Assembly: GCA_038380795.1 (NCBI GenBank)
Contig: CM076266.1
Location: 11,368,001 to 11,432,000 of the forward strand
Origin: Pyrocephalus nanus
Lineage: Eukaryota; Chordata; Aves; Passeriformes; Tyrannidae
Reading direction: 5' to 3'
Length of the DNA stretch: 64,000 bases
The notes under the pieces were generated by a model. It worked only from the letters and a program-made list of their open reading frames with translations, was not told where the DNA came from and searched no databases. Below are positions 26,886 through 40,270 of this stretch, one piece after another. Both the position numbers and the translations under genes were made by a program. Within the stretch, counting starts at the first letter, position 1; every line of letters begins with the position of its first letter.

Positions 26886-28834
26886 AAAGGGGGAAAAATA
26901 GTGTAACACCATGATCATCTAGCAGATTGAGCAGGGTTTTTTTTTTATTAAAACCAAGTCACAGCAAAAAATATTCAGGAAACAAACAAATGTAAAGGAA
27001 AGACTGAGATAATATTTTAAACATTTTTAAGAACCACAAAATGAAGAAGGCAGGGCACACTATAAAGGGAGAGATGGATGGTTAAGGAACAGCTGCAGTT
27101 TCCTTCTGAGGCATCATCTTCCTCCTGCATTTGTTTCTATCTCTGCCTTTCTTTTCAACTTCTTTCCTATCCCTTTTCCCTAAAAAAATCCAGTGAAACA
27201 TGGCATCAGTGATATCTATACCATATAGATATTTTTTTATAACATTTTCCTCTTCCTTTTATGCCCCTGACTTTTCTCAAAGAAATCTGAGTAAGACACA
27301 GCATTGAATCCACAATAAACAATTTTCATTTTGGAGAATAGCACTGAAATAGAACTGCCCCAACATCTGCATTTTTGTTTGGTGAGTGTGTAAAGTTTTG
27401 GAAAAACAGTAACAATCTTCTTGTTCTAGTGAAAGGGGATAAAACAACTCTCTTCCTTGTTCCTCTAGGGAGCTGAAAGAATTTGTCACTGATAAGGAAG
27501 TCATTTAGAAGGCATTTCTAGGATATCAGTCAGGCTTATAAGCAGCGCAGCGGGAACCATATCAAGGAGACCAAAGCAATTAGCAAGCAAAAGTCAATTC
27601 CCTGGTGAGACTGAGAGATGTCTGAATTCTACTGCTAGCTGGTCTATTCTGAAGTTTTGACTCAGTTTTGCCTGAGATTGCCTGGTTAGAAAGGCCATCC
27701 AATGTTGTTCTTTTAAAAAGTGGTAGAAATACAAAGCATATATGACAGCCACAGGCAATATATTTTAATTGATTCAGTAGTGCAGCTCCTCCAACCCCTC
27801 AGGTAATTTAGGACCTGTATTTTGGGGAGTTTAAAGTCTCCTAAACCTATTAATTTAATAGCCCAATTAACTATAATGCTATGAATTTTCATAATAGCCT
27901 GGAAATAGTAAGAATACGGATGTAGGGTCCTAAATAGGTTTGGTTCTTCTTCATACTAATATAATCTCTGCTAAATCTTCATTCAAAGTCCACATCCCCA
28001 GTCAGTGCAGAATTTTTGATGAATGAGTCAGAAGTTCCTCTAAAAGTATGTAATTTTACTCCCAAATGTTTCCTAACATTACAATGTGTTAGCAACATCT
28101 AAAATATTTATCAAACTGATGAGGATGTTCCTGTACTTCTGATAAATTTTCATTTTCTGCAGTTGTTGAAATCAAAGTAATTTTTTGAGCAATCAATGGA
28201 TTCATTACTACATGCAGTCAAACAAATTTTGTAATTTAATTATATGGAGCTTGGGCTTCTCAAAATTTTATGTCTAGATCTGAGCTGAATCCTACCTCAT
28301 CTTCCTCATTAGAGATAATATATCTTCTCTAATTAGATCTCTTTTCTGCATAGGTCATTCTAGATCTCGACAGAGATAGAGGGGAAATGTTGGACTGCAG
28401 TTAGAGTAGAAAGCAAAAGAAAAGTGAGAAAAAAGGCAGAAGGAGAGGAGACAAATTGAAACAGATCTATGAAAGAGGGAAAGACAAAACCACATTTGGC
28501 ATGTCGTAGATTTGTTTCTTTATTGGTTTGGTCTTAACACTAAGAAATTTCCATCTCTACCCTATTTGTCCAGGTCTGCTCAAAAAGGCTCACCAATGAA
28601 GCTGAAAGTCCTGAAATGGAATAAACCCCTCTCAGGCCTTTATGAACTCACTACAGAAAAATCTTCAAGAACAGGAGTGAAGATAGTTTAGCTTGTCCTA
28701 TCATCATTTATCCTAAACTATCTTATTGATAACATATTAATTTTTGTTATTTTGGCTCCCAGATTTATGATTATTCTTGTTTAGCAGATATAATCTTAGC
28801 ATAGCTCTGGCTCTACATTACTGGATATTTTTGT

Positions 28835-29240
28835 CATATAATCATAAAGTGGTTTGAGTTAAAAGGGAACTTAAAGATCATCTCATTCCAATCTCTTGAC
28901 CTGCTGGCCATGCTTCTTTTGATGCAGCCCAGGACATATCTGACTTTTTCTAAAGGCTGTTCTTAAACCATTCTCTTCCCAGCCTGTATTTCCTTTTTGA
29001 TTGTCCTGACTCAGGTGCAGGACCATGCAGCTGACCTTCTTGAACTTCAGGAGGTTCACATTGGCCCACCACTCAAGTCTGTCCAGATCCCTCTGGATGG
29101 CATCTCTTCCCTCCAGCACTTCCATACCACACAGATTCGTGTTCTTGGCAAACTTTCTGAGTTAGTGCTCAATCTCACTGTCCGTGTCACCAAAAAAGAA
29201 GTTAAACTGTTCCAGTTCCGATATTGATCTATGAGGGGTC
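28835..29240 (-). mobile_element. CR1 LINE fragment with internal deletion
   Basis: The element's 3' terminus lies at 28835 (CATATAATCATAAAG, then GGGAACTTAAAGATCATCTC, a decayed CR1 end). From about 28897 the sequence jumps to an upstream part of ORF2 (CTGCTGGCCATGCTTCTTTT, then GATGCAGCCCAGGAC) and runs through CAGATCCCTCTGGATGGCAT to GATCTATGAGGGGTC. Several hundred bases of the normal CR1 3' region are therefore missing between the two parts. The copy is old and 5' truncated, and cannot move by itself. Confidence 0.93.
28883..29125 (-). pseudogene. Remnant of CR1 ORF2, C-terminal region
   Basis: An 80-codon open stretch. Its start, MEVLEGRDAIQRDLDRLEWW, followed shortly by NLLKFKK and the VLHL motif, matches the part of CR1 ORF2 just after the reverse-transcriptase core. 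In complete elements this ORF encodes an endonuclease plus reverse transcriptase used for target-primed insertion. The endonuclease and RT catalytic regions are absent, and past about residue 50 the frame is degraded. It is not an expressed host gene. Confidence 0.85.
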
Positions 29241-29244
29241 AAGG

Positions 29245-29264
29245 TTTTGAACTATTTTGAACTA
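29245..29264. repeat. 10-bp tandem duplication (TTTTGAACTA)x2
   Basis: Two perfect adjacent copies immediately beyond the CR1 5' edge, followed by a partial third unit. Either a small slippage event or a trace of the truncated insertion boundary. Confidence 0.85.
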
Positions 29265-32200
29265 TTTTAGTCTTAAGGCCTTTTTTTTTTTTTTTTTAAT
29301 TTTTGCTTTTTAAAAGTTCATGTCTTGATTCATTTTGCTAATTATTTGCACCCGCTAACATCTGAGATACTCTCAGGTCTCCTGCCAGATTTTCTCTTCC
29401 TGGATTACTCACAAATCCAGTGTCATAATGTCATCCTGATAAGGATTTCTTAAACAGCACTAGACACCAACATTTAGGTGGTTGAATCATGTTCATATCC
29501 AGTTTCCACAGACAGTGAGGACTTCCACAGGTATTTTGACAAGATTATTTGTAGTATCTACCTCAAATGTCATATTTGAGTCTGCCAGAAACCACTCTTA
29601 CCTATGTTGCCTTCCCTTGGCTGCTGAACTGTCTCCATTAAGCACAGAGTAATTTAGACTAAATATTTCATTATTGAAGAGTTAAAATCAGCTTATGTGA
29701 AATCTAGCCCATGTCTGTCTGTCCATCATACTGATTTTACTGACATTCATTAATTTAAGTTACAAGTAACAGTGGATTTGCACTAAATTCTCAGACTTGA
29801 GCTGAAAACTTTTTGAGCAAACAAAAAGCTTTCCTTTGGAAATATTTATATGTAATATTGCACCCAAAATATTGTGGCTGAGGCCTTGTAATTGTATCAC
29901 ATCTTAACAAATTGTGCAACTCTTCAACTATTTGCAAGTGTTGCTCAACTGTCATGGATGATACACGACTTGAATTGCCATGAATTGTGGCATAAATTCT
30001 TTCAAAAACCTTCAGGGAGTCTATTACTAAACTGTTAAAGCATATGAAATGTTATTGATGTCCTCACACCACTTCATAATAAATAATTAATAAAAAAGTC
30101 AAATGGTATTTTTACCATATGGAGACAAATTTTACCTTACCTTGGATATGGTAGTTCATGAGAAGATTTGCTACAGTCATTTAACCATTCCTTGTGTCAG
30201 TCTGAGGATATGAGGAGGTCAAATGTGAAAAATACTAGCTTTTTAGAAAACAACTGCTAGAAATGGAGGGAAGGAAAAAAACCCAACCCAATTCCAGAAA
30301 AAACTTTCTTTCCTGAGTTATATCTATACTGTAGCAGTTTCAGTTGGATGCAGGGATAACCCATTTATCTTCATGGGAGAGGGAAAAATGGTGGGCTATC
30401 ACACCAGAAAATTTGGTACACACCCTATATCTTGACAAGAAGCATAGTAAATTAGCCTTATTCCTTGCTTGATGTTGCACAGAAAGACTATTTCTGGTAT
30501 CCAGGCTAGCTTGTGTGTCACAAGTGTGGGAATCTTTCCCTAACAGTCATTCAGATCTATTGTTTTAGTATTTGTTCCAAGAGTTCTTTCCCCAGTGATT
30601 TCTGATATTTTTTTCTTACTAAACAAGACACTTATGATGTTTGCCTGAATCAGTCTGTAAGTTTGGGTTAGAATCTGACATTTGCAGGCAGTAGAAATAG
30701 TGGATTTTAAACCAGAGATGAAAATATTACAGCTACCCCAATGGAGCTGTTCTATCTGGCATCACCTGTATTGCCAGGGGCTACATACGAAGTGCCTTGA
30801 TGCATTTATCAGATGTTTGTGTTTAGAATATATCTCTTGATAGTGGATGTAAAAGGTTATTCTGCACCATGTTAATGTGCAAATCTAAAACAATTTGTAA
30901 ATACCTTAGTCAGGCTGATGAATAGGGTTGTTGACAGTGATGCCACTGGGGAAAGAAAAACACTAGGTATATGGAAGGAATTCTTCACATAGGGAACAAT
31001 CCGACACCAAAAAACCTGAATGAGCTGCAAAACATGAAAATGCCTCCGAAATGTACTGTCCAATGCTGAATTGTGTGAAGTTATACCTGTAGAAATCTGA
31101 AGAAATGTTGCATAGTGAATGGCTTAAAACATCATCGTCATAAATGTGTTGTGGGATTTTTTATCATTACTTCACAACATACCTCAGTTTTGAAATGAAA
31201 TGCATTTTCAGATTTACACCTGAGAATGTCTAACGTAGGTAGATAAACACAGAGGAGAGGTAGATAAACACTGATATAGAAAGGGTAACGCAAAGTTTAA
31301 AATGAAGTTGCTTACACATAATACAGTTCTGTCACATTATGTTCATAAAGGACCCAAGGCAAAACTTGCCCTGTATGTGCAAGTTCAGCTTAGCCAGCAG
31401 CCAGTAGGATCAGCTAGAGGCGCACCTTGATTGTCTTTTTGTAATCCAAAAGAAAACAAATGTACAGACATGTATAAAAAGGGCTATGCAAATTTCTCCA
31501 GTGGTGAAAAGTCTCTGTAAGTCTGATACCAATCAGAAAGCATGATTGGATTAGACTCAATATTAAAAATATTTATGAATATCAATGTAGAAATTAATAT
31601 ACTGCATATAACTATATATCTTATTTGTTAATATGTAATCAATACATCGTTATGACTATCAGCAATATTACTGAACTAATTTTCTCTTCACAGGTATTTT
31701 GTTTGCTTTAATTCACTGACACAGGGTAATGCAATGTCATGCAATACAGTTGTTTGAATCAATAACCTTCCAGTTAATAATGACAAAGTATAATATTAGT
31801 ATTGAATACTAGATCCCAGTCCCTCCTACTGTCTAACTGTCTGTGAAAAGGCAAAATTTTCAGATTTTAATATGGAATAAATTGTAATTACTGTAAAAGC
31901 TCTTCACACCAATATGGGGCTTCCTTTCTGCACTGATGAGTCTTTCCTTCACATATCTATTGCCTAGATCCAGAAGGGACACAGGCATTATGATGCTAGT
32001 GAAGTATGCAATCCTCAGTCAGATTTATCATTTTTTATAAAGGAGGGAAAGATTGGTGCATCAGTTTAAGCAGTTAATCTAATATATCAGACAATATTGT
32101 CAACCTAATTATACTGAGCGATGGATTCACTTCAATTATCTAACAGTAGGAACCAAGAGCTTTCTGGCACGTCCTAAGTTAGTATTTCCCAGTCTTCACC

Positions 32201-32711
32201 TACATGTAGGTCCAGAGAGACACTCATCTCCCCTGTGTTTTTTGTTAAATGTCCCATAACTTCCCAAATGGAAATCCTGGTGTGTCACTTTTCTACATTT
32301 TCCAAAGGATTACCTTTAAAAATATGGCAATAAAAAAGAGATGGTTAGGTTTTATGCATCAAAGAAAGGTACAGAATACCTTTTTAGTTATTATCTGCAG
32401 CCATAAGCATTAGAAGATATATCTTCTTCCTTTAAAGTGAAGATGAAAGTTGGGAGACTTCCATTATCTCTTGAATCCTGAAAGTATATGTTTAAGAAGT
32501 CATCAAAATAACTGCAAGGCAAGCAGTAAAGAAGTAACAACTGAAGAAGTCTTCCTAAATAATTTATTCAGTAAGGCTTCTGAGATATCTATTTTAGAAT
32601 AAGCTTCCAAACAGCCCAAATTCTGTGTGAATAAACATCTCCATCCATTCATTCATTCATTGTCTGAAACTCTGTAATAAAAATTGATAGAGCTTCACAC
32701 ATTTTCTTCTT

Positions 32712-32735
32712 CCCCCCCTCCCCCCTCCCCCCCCC
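32712..32735. repeat. C-rich tract (C7-T-C6-T-C9)
   Basis: Three long C runs separated by single T. The minus strand reads G9-A-G6-A-G7, enough guanines with one-base loops to allow a G-quadruplex, and the plus strand could form an i-motif. It stands alone in an AT-rich region with no promoter signature. Confidence 0.9.
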
Positions 32736-35700
32736 ATTTTCAGCCCACAGATAATTGTTAGAAGAAAACACAGGGAAATAATCATGGAATTAGAATATCA
32801 ATTCACTCCTGAGTAAAAAAAAATTTCCCTAGATATGGACTTAACAGTTCATTAATCCCTCTGTGGGACGAAGATTTCACTGGACAGATCTTTTCTATTT
32901 GATTCCATGATTTGAGCTTTTCAATCTTAAATTACTCTGGACAGAGATATCACACTCAAATACCTAGAATGACCTGTGCCTCTTAATTTAGGTCACTCAC
33001 CTGACTGTGTTTTGCAGATGGTCAATTTCTTTTAGGCATTTTGGACTAGCTACAAAAGATCAATCTGTCTGACAACTTTCTGGCAGTGTTAGACTCATGA
33101 TGCACATATAAAACAGTGTATGCTTGGCAATCCTACATATGTTGTTCATAATTATTTATTTGCACAGCATCTTGATGAGCATCACAGAAGCAATTATCAA
33201 GCAAAAACTAAAAAGAAAGTCTAAAGAGAGCTTTAATAAAAGCTACTATTGACACTTCAAATTCTTGAAAGATTTTTCAGACAGGTATTCAGGATTTAAA
33301 AAAAAAACAAACTAATTTTCTGCTTGCCAAGAAAAAAAATAAAGGAAAATAAACACGAAGAAAAGCCTTTCTTTTCCCTAATTCTCTAAATACTATATAT
33401 TACTGCAAGTAACAAGTGTAGTTTGTGGTAGGAAATATAGCAGCCAAAAAGGGTGCACAGTGGTTCACTAAATTATTCATTTAAGCATTATTGATCTCAG
33501 ATGAATTAGCAAATGGCATGCTCTAGCTGAGCACACAGTTATTCATCTTTGATTTTAATCTTTGAGAAAGCTGAGCTACATTATATTAATGAAAACCACA
33601 ACAAAACACAATAGGTAATTTCCTCACAAAATGTTTAACAACATAAATTAAGAAACTGGTTATGCTTATATAGTTGTTCAATAATAAAATCATAATTGTA
33701 GCATTTGTATTCTAATATAACCAAAAGGATTTAGGAAAAGTACAAGGTGACAAAAGTATTTTAAAGAGAAGGGGCAGCCTTCTGATTGTAACTTCAGCAG
33801 GAGTCTTGAGGTTCAGTAGTCATTCTAGATCAGCCATCAGAGCCATATAACTCATATTTTCATATTTTGGTCAAAAAGGAGCTAATATAAGTTCACTTCC
33901 AGCCTAGTGCTACTTGTTTTATGATCAAAAGTCCAATGTTATTTGAATCACAGGTAAAAATTACATTATCAAAACTTTGTGTTAGAACACTTACATTGTG
34001 AGTGCATCTGAGTGTTTGAATGAGAAGGTATTTGGGAGAATATAGGTGACAAAAAACCCCTCTGTCAGAGGCCATGGGGAAAAGAAGAAAACAACCCAGT
34101 AAACAGATAAGAGGACATTGAATATTAGGTGTGTCACCCCAAATGGAGTCCAGGAACAAGGCAGAGGCCTGTCTGTGAGTCAGGAAGCACCTTGTAACAA
34201 GTCCCTGTAGAGGAACCAGTGAGGAAGATGAACCTTTTTATTTTAAAAGTATTTGGCCCACAGGTAGGGGAGGAGGGATTTTATTGCCTAACATTATTTT
34301 ATAGCACAGTGTTGTGCTTGTCCTCCATATGTTAATCCAGTGAGTCTCTAGTATATACTGTGTGATACTCACTCACTCTTTCAGAGGCGCCTCAGGTACC
34401 CTAAAGAGGCACAAAAAAATTTTATTTCTGTGGATAGAATTAAAAGCCATTCTCCAGGTTCATTTTCCCTTAAACTTGAGAAATTCAAAATACAAAGAGC
34501 CACTTGCCCAAAATACTCCGGTCAATCACCTGGCTACAGTCCAGAACACTCTTCGTCCCCAATTTTAAAGCTTCACTTTTCTGCAGCGCAAGATTTCTGT
34601 ATTCATGGAAACAAAAAGAGAGCAGAATTTCTAGGGTTTTTTTTGCTTGGTGTTTAGGGAACTCAGCTAATATAGAGAAATCTTTGGATATGATCTTTAT
34701 AGGGAAATAGTTGTGCTTTTTACATTAAATAATCATAAACTTTATGACAAGAATCATATTTTAAAAGTAGTTTCTCCTAGATGAGTGTCCTATTTCCCAC
34801 ACTACAAAGTCTATCTCTTTCTCTTTCTTTTGTTTTCCACGTAGTGGTAAAGATACAAGTAGTGAAAAGCACCTGTCTTTTTGCATCATAGCTGCTGGTC
34901 TCCCCCTGGATTATGGCATTAATTGTCTTCTGCCTCATCTTGCTCCACTAAGTTAATGCTGCACCCCTCTGGTCGTTGTATAAAAGGTGTAAAAAGCTTT
35001 AGACTCTGCTATGAAACACAGTGTTTGTAGTGGACTTTCAAGGGCCATTAAAATGATGGTCTCAGTGATAATTTCCTTTATTCAAACTGCATCAGAATGG
35101 GTATTGACCCAGTCTAGTTGCTCATCCTGAAGGAAAACCAGGCAGAGTCCCACTGTTATGCACTGTGTGTTTCAGCAGCCTGCTGGCCAGTGATCAGGGA
35201 AGAACCAGCCAGTCCAAAGCAACACCATGCTCATTGCTGCCATCTGGTTCCTAGTGAGAAGATCATGGCAAACAAAGAGGGCTCCCAGGATTAACAATGG
35301 AAAGAAAACCAGTTTTACCTGTGTTACTCATAGATGAACATTTTTCAGTTCATCCTGTAGAGACAATACCACTGTTCCAGCAATTTTTTTTAATATGTGA
35401 AAAACAGATACTGTTTGGGTACATGAAGTCAGATTTAAATCCATATACTCAAGGATGTTCAAATAAGAAAATTTTCCTAGAAAGCCAAGCACAAAACCAT
35501 ATGACTAATACAATATTCGCAACTGTAGTATAACTGTGCAGGAAAAAAACAGAGTTCTCATTTTATGTACAAAGAAACTGTTAAAGGCCCATTAAAAGGG
35601 GTCTCAAAGTATGTTTTAGGACCAGTGCCCCCTTGGCTCTTCTGTCAGCTCGTCTCCTCCATCTGCTGCAAGAGTGTCAGTAGTCTGTCTTGTGAGAGTG

Positions 35701-35955
35701 TGTACTGTAAGAGTGTCTATTTACACTATTGAATCCAGTCTACAGGGCCTGTTGAAAAGTAAGGAAAAATGTTGGCTGTATATTTTTCTTGTAGTTTATT
35801 CTCTTATGCACCAGAATTGAGGAGATGTATTCAATGCAGCATCTATTTGATGTGAAATAGAAGCAAAACACAAACAATATGTGGGCCTCAACAGTAAGTT
35901 TTCTGAGTTAAAATATCTGCAGTTCTCAGTAAAAGTTTATTGTTTTGTCTTTCAG

Positions 35956-36017
35956 GTTTGGTATAATTCTGAGAGTACCCTTGTGAAATGCACTGGGATG
36001 GAAGGTGATTTACAGAG
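35956..36017 (+). other. Exon-like segment, 62 nt
   Basis: Acceptor GTTTTGTCTTTCAG precedes 62 bases ending in TTTACAGAG, followed by GTAAAATATT as donor. Frame 1 is open throughout (20 codons plus 2 nt, beginning VWYNSESTLVKC); the other two frames contain stops. No family is recognised. It could be a real exon, a lncRNA exon or chance. Confidence 0.2.
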
Positions 36018-37601
36018 GTAAAATATTAGTATCATGATACCTGTTATATTCAGGAGTTATAAATAACCATTTGATTAAGAAAAAGCTTATAAATCAGATT
36101 GGTGGTTTCTGACCACCCAAATGTAGCTGCACAAGTCATCTTATACAAAGAACAACAGAAGTTTATCTGAGAAATTAGACAAGAGGCAGAGTAGTCATGG
36201 GGCGCTATCTGCTCTTCTCTTACAGGAGCTGGATGGACTTTGTCTTCAGGAGTGACATGCAACATTCAGCTGATGTATTAAAGCAGTGAAAAACGACACC
36301 ATACCTCACAAAAGTATGTTTTATTTCATTAAAAAAAAATTAATACATAAATGATAGGGGCTTTGGTTTATGCAAATCAATAAATATTTTTCAAGTGAAA
36401 AGTATTTTCCAGAGATTTGCCATACTTGCCAGAAATATAGTCACCCTTTAATTTATTCAATGTTAACATCATGAAAATCAAATATTTGTAAAAGTTTAGC
36501 CCAAACAGTAAAAGCATTTGCCTCACTATAAATTTTGTGTATGCTGTAGTGGGTAGCATAATATTATATGGATGTCTGTTTTTTTGTCTCTTTTCATAGC
36601 ACACAGCTGCTATAGGAGATAGCATAAGGTCTGCTGTAGATTTAAATCCAGTAATTACAAACTGCTAGAGAAAACAGCAGTGGAAGAAAAAAAGGATGGA
36701 AATTTTGAGAAAGTGCTCTATCACCAATTTAATATCCCATCTCTTGTTCTAAGACTTGATACATCTAGTGAAAGTTAAAAATCAATAAGGGAAGACACTA
36801 GGAAACTACAAGAAGTCTCTGTTTAATAAGACTTTCATAACTTCTTTGCATATGAAATCAAAAGTCCTGTTACTTTTGTGGCTGTAATATATTGTTCTTG
36901 TCTTATATTAGGTTTGGATATATTGGAATGGATTTTGTGTAGCTCATGTTTTTGTTCAAAGTTTCATACTGTTGGGACGTCTTCTTGCATGTTTGAAATT
37001 TTTTTTTGTAAATTGATGTGCAGAATTAATTCAGAGCAGTTACAGAAAAACACTAGCTGGATGAATCAGTTCCCTACTGCTGAGAGTTGCTGTTGGATTA
37101 ACATAAAAAAAATTGCTCAGTGGGAAAACCAACTAATAATCTGGAGGAATTTAAAAAAAATTATTTCTTTTTTATTAGTGGGTTGAAATTTTCTCTCATG
37201 GTATGTACACATTTATTCCAGCAGAAAGTTAAATTTAATGCACTAAAAATGTTTGCTTTCCTTAGTGATAGAATGTTAGGCCAGTGCACTTGTGACTTGA
37301 GCCATTTGCTGGCCTTTCCTGTGAGTCACAGGTGTGGTTGGATTGACTGCTCCATGTACCCTAACAAAGCTCCCTCCTGCATGGGAAACCTTCAAGTGGT
37401 TATGAAGCATGACTGGAAAATAAATGTGAACAAAACTCAGTAATCTTATCACCTGATAAGAAGAAAGCTGGAGAAGTCCACATGGATAAATTCAATTTGA
37501 AAAATTACTGCTCTGTAAATGCATAATACCATTTTCAAGACTCAAAATAAATGTCAAAGGTGACTCAGTCACTCCATATCTTCCTATCTTTGCTGCCGCA
37601 G

Positions 37602-37651
37602 CTACACTGTTTGAAAGAGTCTGGATGCTGAAATGTCAGGGGGAATATCAG
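37602..37651 (+). other. Exon-like segment, 50 nt, strong splice sites
   Basis: A pyrimidine-rich acceptor (CTTCCTATCTTTGCTGCCGCAG) leads to 50 bases ending in ATATCAG, followed by GTAAGAATT, a strong donor match. One frame is open (2 nt plus 16 codons, including TLFERVWMLKC); the other two are closed. It ends on a codon boundary, so it joins in phase to the segment at 41892. No family is recognised. Confidence 0.22.
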
Positions 37652-39580
37652 GTAAGAATTGGTTACCCTCTGTTTTCTTCAGCAGTTACCCTGACCTTTT
37701 ATTTAAAAGTTTCTAGTAAAGCACATTCAGTTAGGATTATTGGACTTTTAAGTACTAATATATGGAATCCAAGATAAGCTCCGTAAGGCCAGAGAAAGGT
37801 CTTTACTTCTAAAACTCAAAGGTCTGTTGAACACTAACTGCTCCTCTTGCTGCTGATCAGAGGAGAATGAAATTTGCCTTATATGGGAAAAGCTTTTTTT
37901 TTTTTTTTAACTACTGTATCAGCCTACGCCTGTGGTGAGAGCTAGACTGAGCTGATATCGCTGTGTACTAGAGATGTAACAGCTATTTGGTCACCTTCAG
38001 CAATGCTTCTGTCAAGGACATTAGAAGACGCTGATGTCTAGGCATCGCTTACTGAAGCAGTTCTCTAAAAACCGACATTCAAGAATGATCCATTCCCTGG
38101 AAGAGCTCTGTTCTGTGTACCCACAATTGTGCCCACACATTGGCACATAAATAGTGCTCTGAGATTTTCATCTCAGGTCAGTGCTTCTCTTCTCAAAAGA
38201 GAAGATTAACATTGAAAAAATATAAAAGTATTACTTTTAAAAACTTTAAAAGAAAAGGTTACTGGTGCTAACGTTCTCTTCTGGAAAAAAAATTCCAAGT
38301 TGTTTTTTCAACTTCAGTAAAAATCAGATGTCTTTCATAACATGTATCAAACACCATAAAAGGCAAAGTTGCTAAATATTCCTCTGATAATACTTCACAG
38401 TCCTACTGTCAGTTCACTGAAAGTAGTTATATCTTGTTCAACACATTGCTGAATAACTTTCTGAGAGTAAAAGTAGTTGTCACTAAAGTAATTGTCACAT
38501 GAAGATGAAATTTTGCTGCATTGCAGGATATTGTCCTTCTGCTGGACCTTATAACAGAAATAGATAACACATTAAAAAGAAAAAAAAAGTAGGATAATGC
38601 AACTCTACAGGGTTTGTTTCCAAGAACATCAGCAGATCCCATTAATTTTAGTAGACATCAATGTCTCTCAGATCTTCAGTGCTGATGAGAGGGCAGATTC
38701 CCCAAGTGATATGAGTTGGATTTTTTCCAGCAAGATCAATGGATGCATTCTATCTGCATCAGGTCAGTATAAAACATTTCAGATATGTGTTAATGCTTTT
38801 GACTTTGAAATTAAATTTTAATCAACCTTGGACCAGTTAAATTGTCTATACAACCACATATTGCCATATGCTGGTTTTGGCTTTTCTTATTACGAGAGGT
38901 ATATACATGCAAGCTTAACTAGCTTAACACCTTTGATTTTTAGACAGATTGTTGATGACAATCTATACCTATGCCTATACTGAGTCTACAAATCATTGCA
39001 CCGAAGAACTACATAATGACCTTCTGCATAATAGTGTTGTATCCCTTAGCATTTAGCTTCCCCCACTCCCATTATATAAGCACATGCTAGAGGTTGTATA
39101 AGCTGATGTCCCCATAACCTGAAATGAAAACTGGCATAAAGAAAACAATAGCAAATAAAAGATCCAATAAAGAAAGCTCATGGTTATACCAAAGTCAAGC
39201 CAAAATATGCATTTAGTAATGTTCATAAGGAGGAGATCAGTTGTAGAAGCCATAAGCGAAGCATTGTTTAGTTGTGACAGAAGGATGTTTTATGCATGGT
39301 GTAAGCACGGAACTACAAAGCAGAGTGATGATTAGAACTAGAACTAACTTCCACCTAGTTTTATACATAAAAAGTTCACAATAAGATTGTGAACATCATG
39401 TTTGCCTGTGTTCAGCTGTTCTTGGAAATTCTCTTGAGGGGTATCGTAGCTACATCCAGATACTCAAGTGGGTATAGACACTATGTCAGTCGACTTCGGT
39501 GTAGAAGATTTTTCTCTGCCCTGTGGAATTTTTTGACAGTGTTCCATGGAAGGAGATCAGATGAAAGGGTTCAAGACAAT

Positions 39581-39655
39581 AAGTAAATAAATAAATAAAC
39601 AAACAAACAAATAAATAAATAAATGAAAGACAGAAAGAATGAATGAATGAATAAA
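39581..39655. repeat. Compound tetranucleotide array (AAAT/AAAC/GAAT)n
   Basis: AAAT units, then AAAC units, then AAAT again, then GAAA/GAAT units: a mutated, interrupted tetranucleotide microsatellite. It is likely polymorphic. Confidence 0.93.
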
Positions 39656-40200
39656 CTTGGCCACTTAAGAGATGGGGCCCAAAATCAAAAGAATGAAATT
39701 AACAAAGAAACCAGTGACAGAAAAACACTTAGATTAAAACAGAGGACTTTTTAACATGACTCCCATTCGATAGTTGTTTCCTTATTTCTAGCCTTAAGTG
39801 TATACTATGGGATGTGCATGTACAAAAACAGTACGTAGGGACAAGAGATAAAATGACACCAGGGACAAAACATTTGCAAAATAATTTAAATGCGTTTCTC
39901 TTGCTGCTACTGCTGTGAAGTGCCTATATTGTATGATTCAAAATCAGAACCATTATCAGATGCAAATAGGAGGCATAATTTCAGTCAATAGGACACTAAA
40001 ATAATATCTATGAGATGATTGAACATTGTAATTATGGAAGTCATACAGAGGGTGGAAATCTCAGAGGATAAGCTAAAGAGAGCAGCAGAGCTGTTCCAAA
40101 GGTCATAGTTTCATGTCTCAAGATCTGATCCCATCTTTTATAGCACTTTGGTTTTGGGATAATTTAATCTGGCAGGCTTCACATGAAAACCATGGCCTGA

Positions 40201-40270
40201 CAACCCCAAAAAAACCCCCGAAAACCCAACCCAAAACCAAATCCAAAACAAACCAAAACCACTCCACAAA
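40201..40270. repeat. A/C-rich low-complexity tract
   Basis: Runs of A and C only, with almost no G or T, such as CCAAAACC and CCCCAAAAAAACCCCC. The minus strand is G/T-rich with several G3-G5 runs. The spurious minus frame here is W/F/G-rich because of this composition. Confidence 0.85.

Larger units (their letters stand above)
20436..28834. other. Unique non-coding DNA, no gene seen
   Basis: No recognised transposon. Contains poly-T at 22328-22345 followed by CCAG (acceptor-like), poly-A at 26848-26883, and a 12-bp tandem duplication GCATAGTTTGAA at 26439-26462. The 112-codon plus frame at 25491-25829 has no recognisable domain. A faint MIR-like string near 24500-24570 was judged too weak to call. 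Confidence 0.65.
29241..35955. other. Unique non-coding DNA, no gene seen
   Basis: Contains a 17-T run at 29281-29297, a 21-bp-spaced repeat of GGTAGATAAACAC (31238 and 31259), very AT-rich DNA at 31560-31640, the C-rich tract at 32712, a short ATTC run at 32645-32660 and a motif-dense block at about 33430-33640. Four repeats of AGAGTGT occur within 35669-35720. No gene or transposon was recognised. Confidence 0.65.

Noticed and set aside
35740..35780. Mariner-type terminal string GTTGAAAAGTAAGG
   Set aside because: No partner inverted repeat, no TA duplication and no transposase fragment found nearby.
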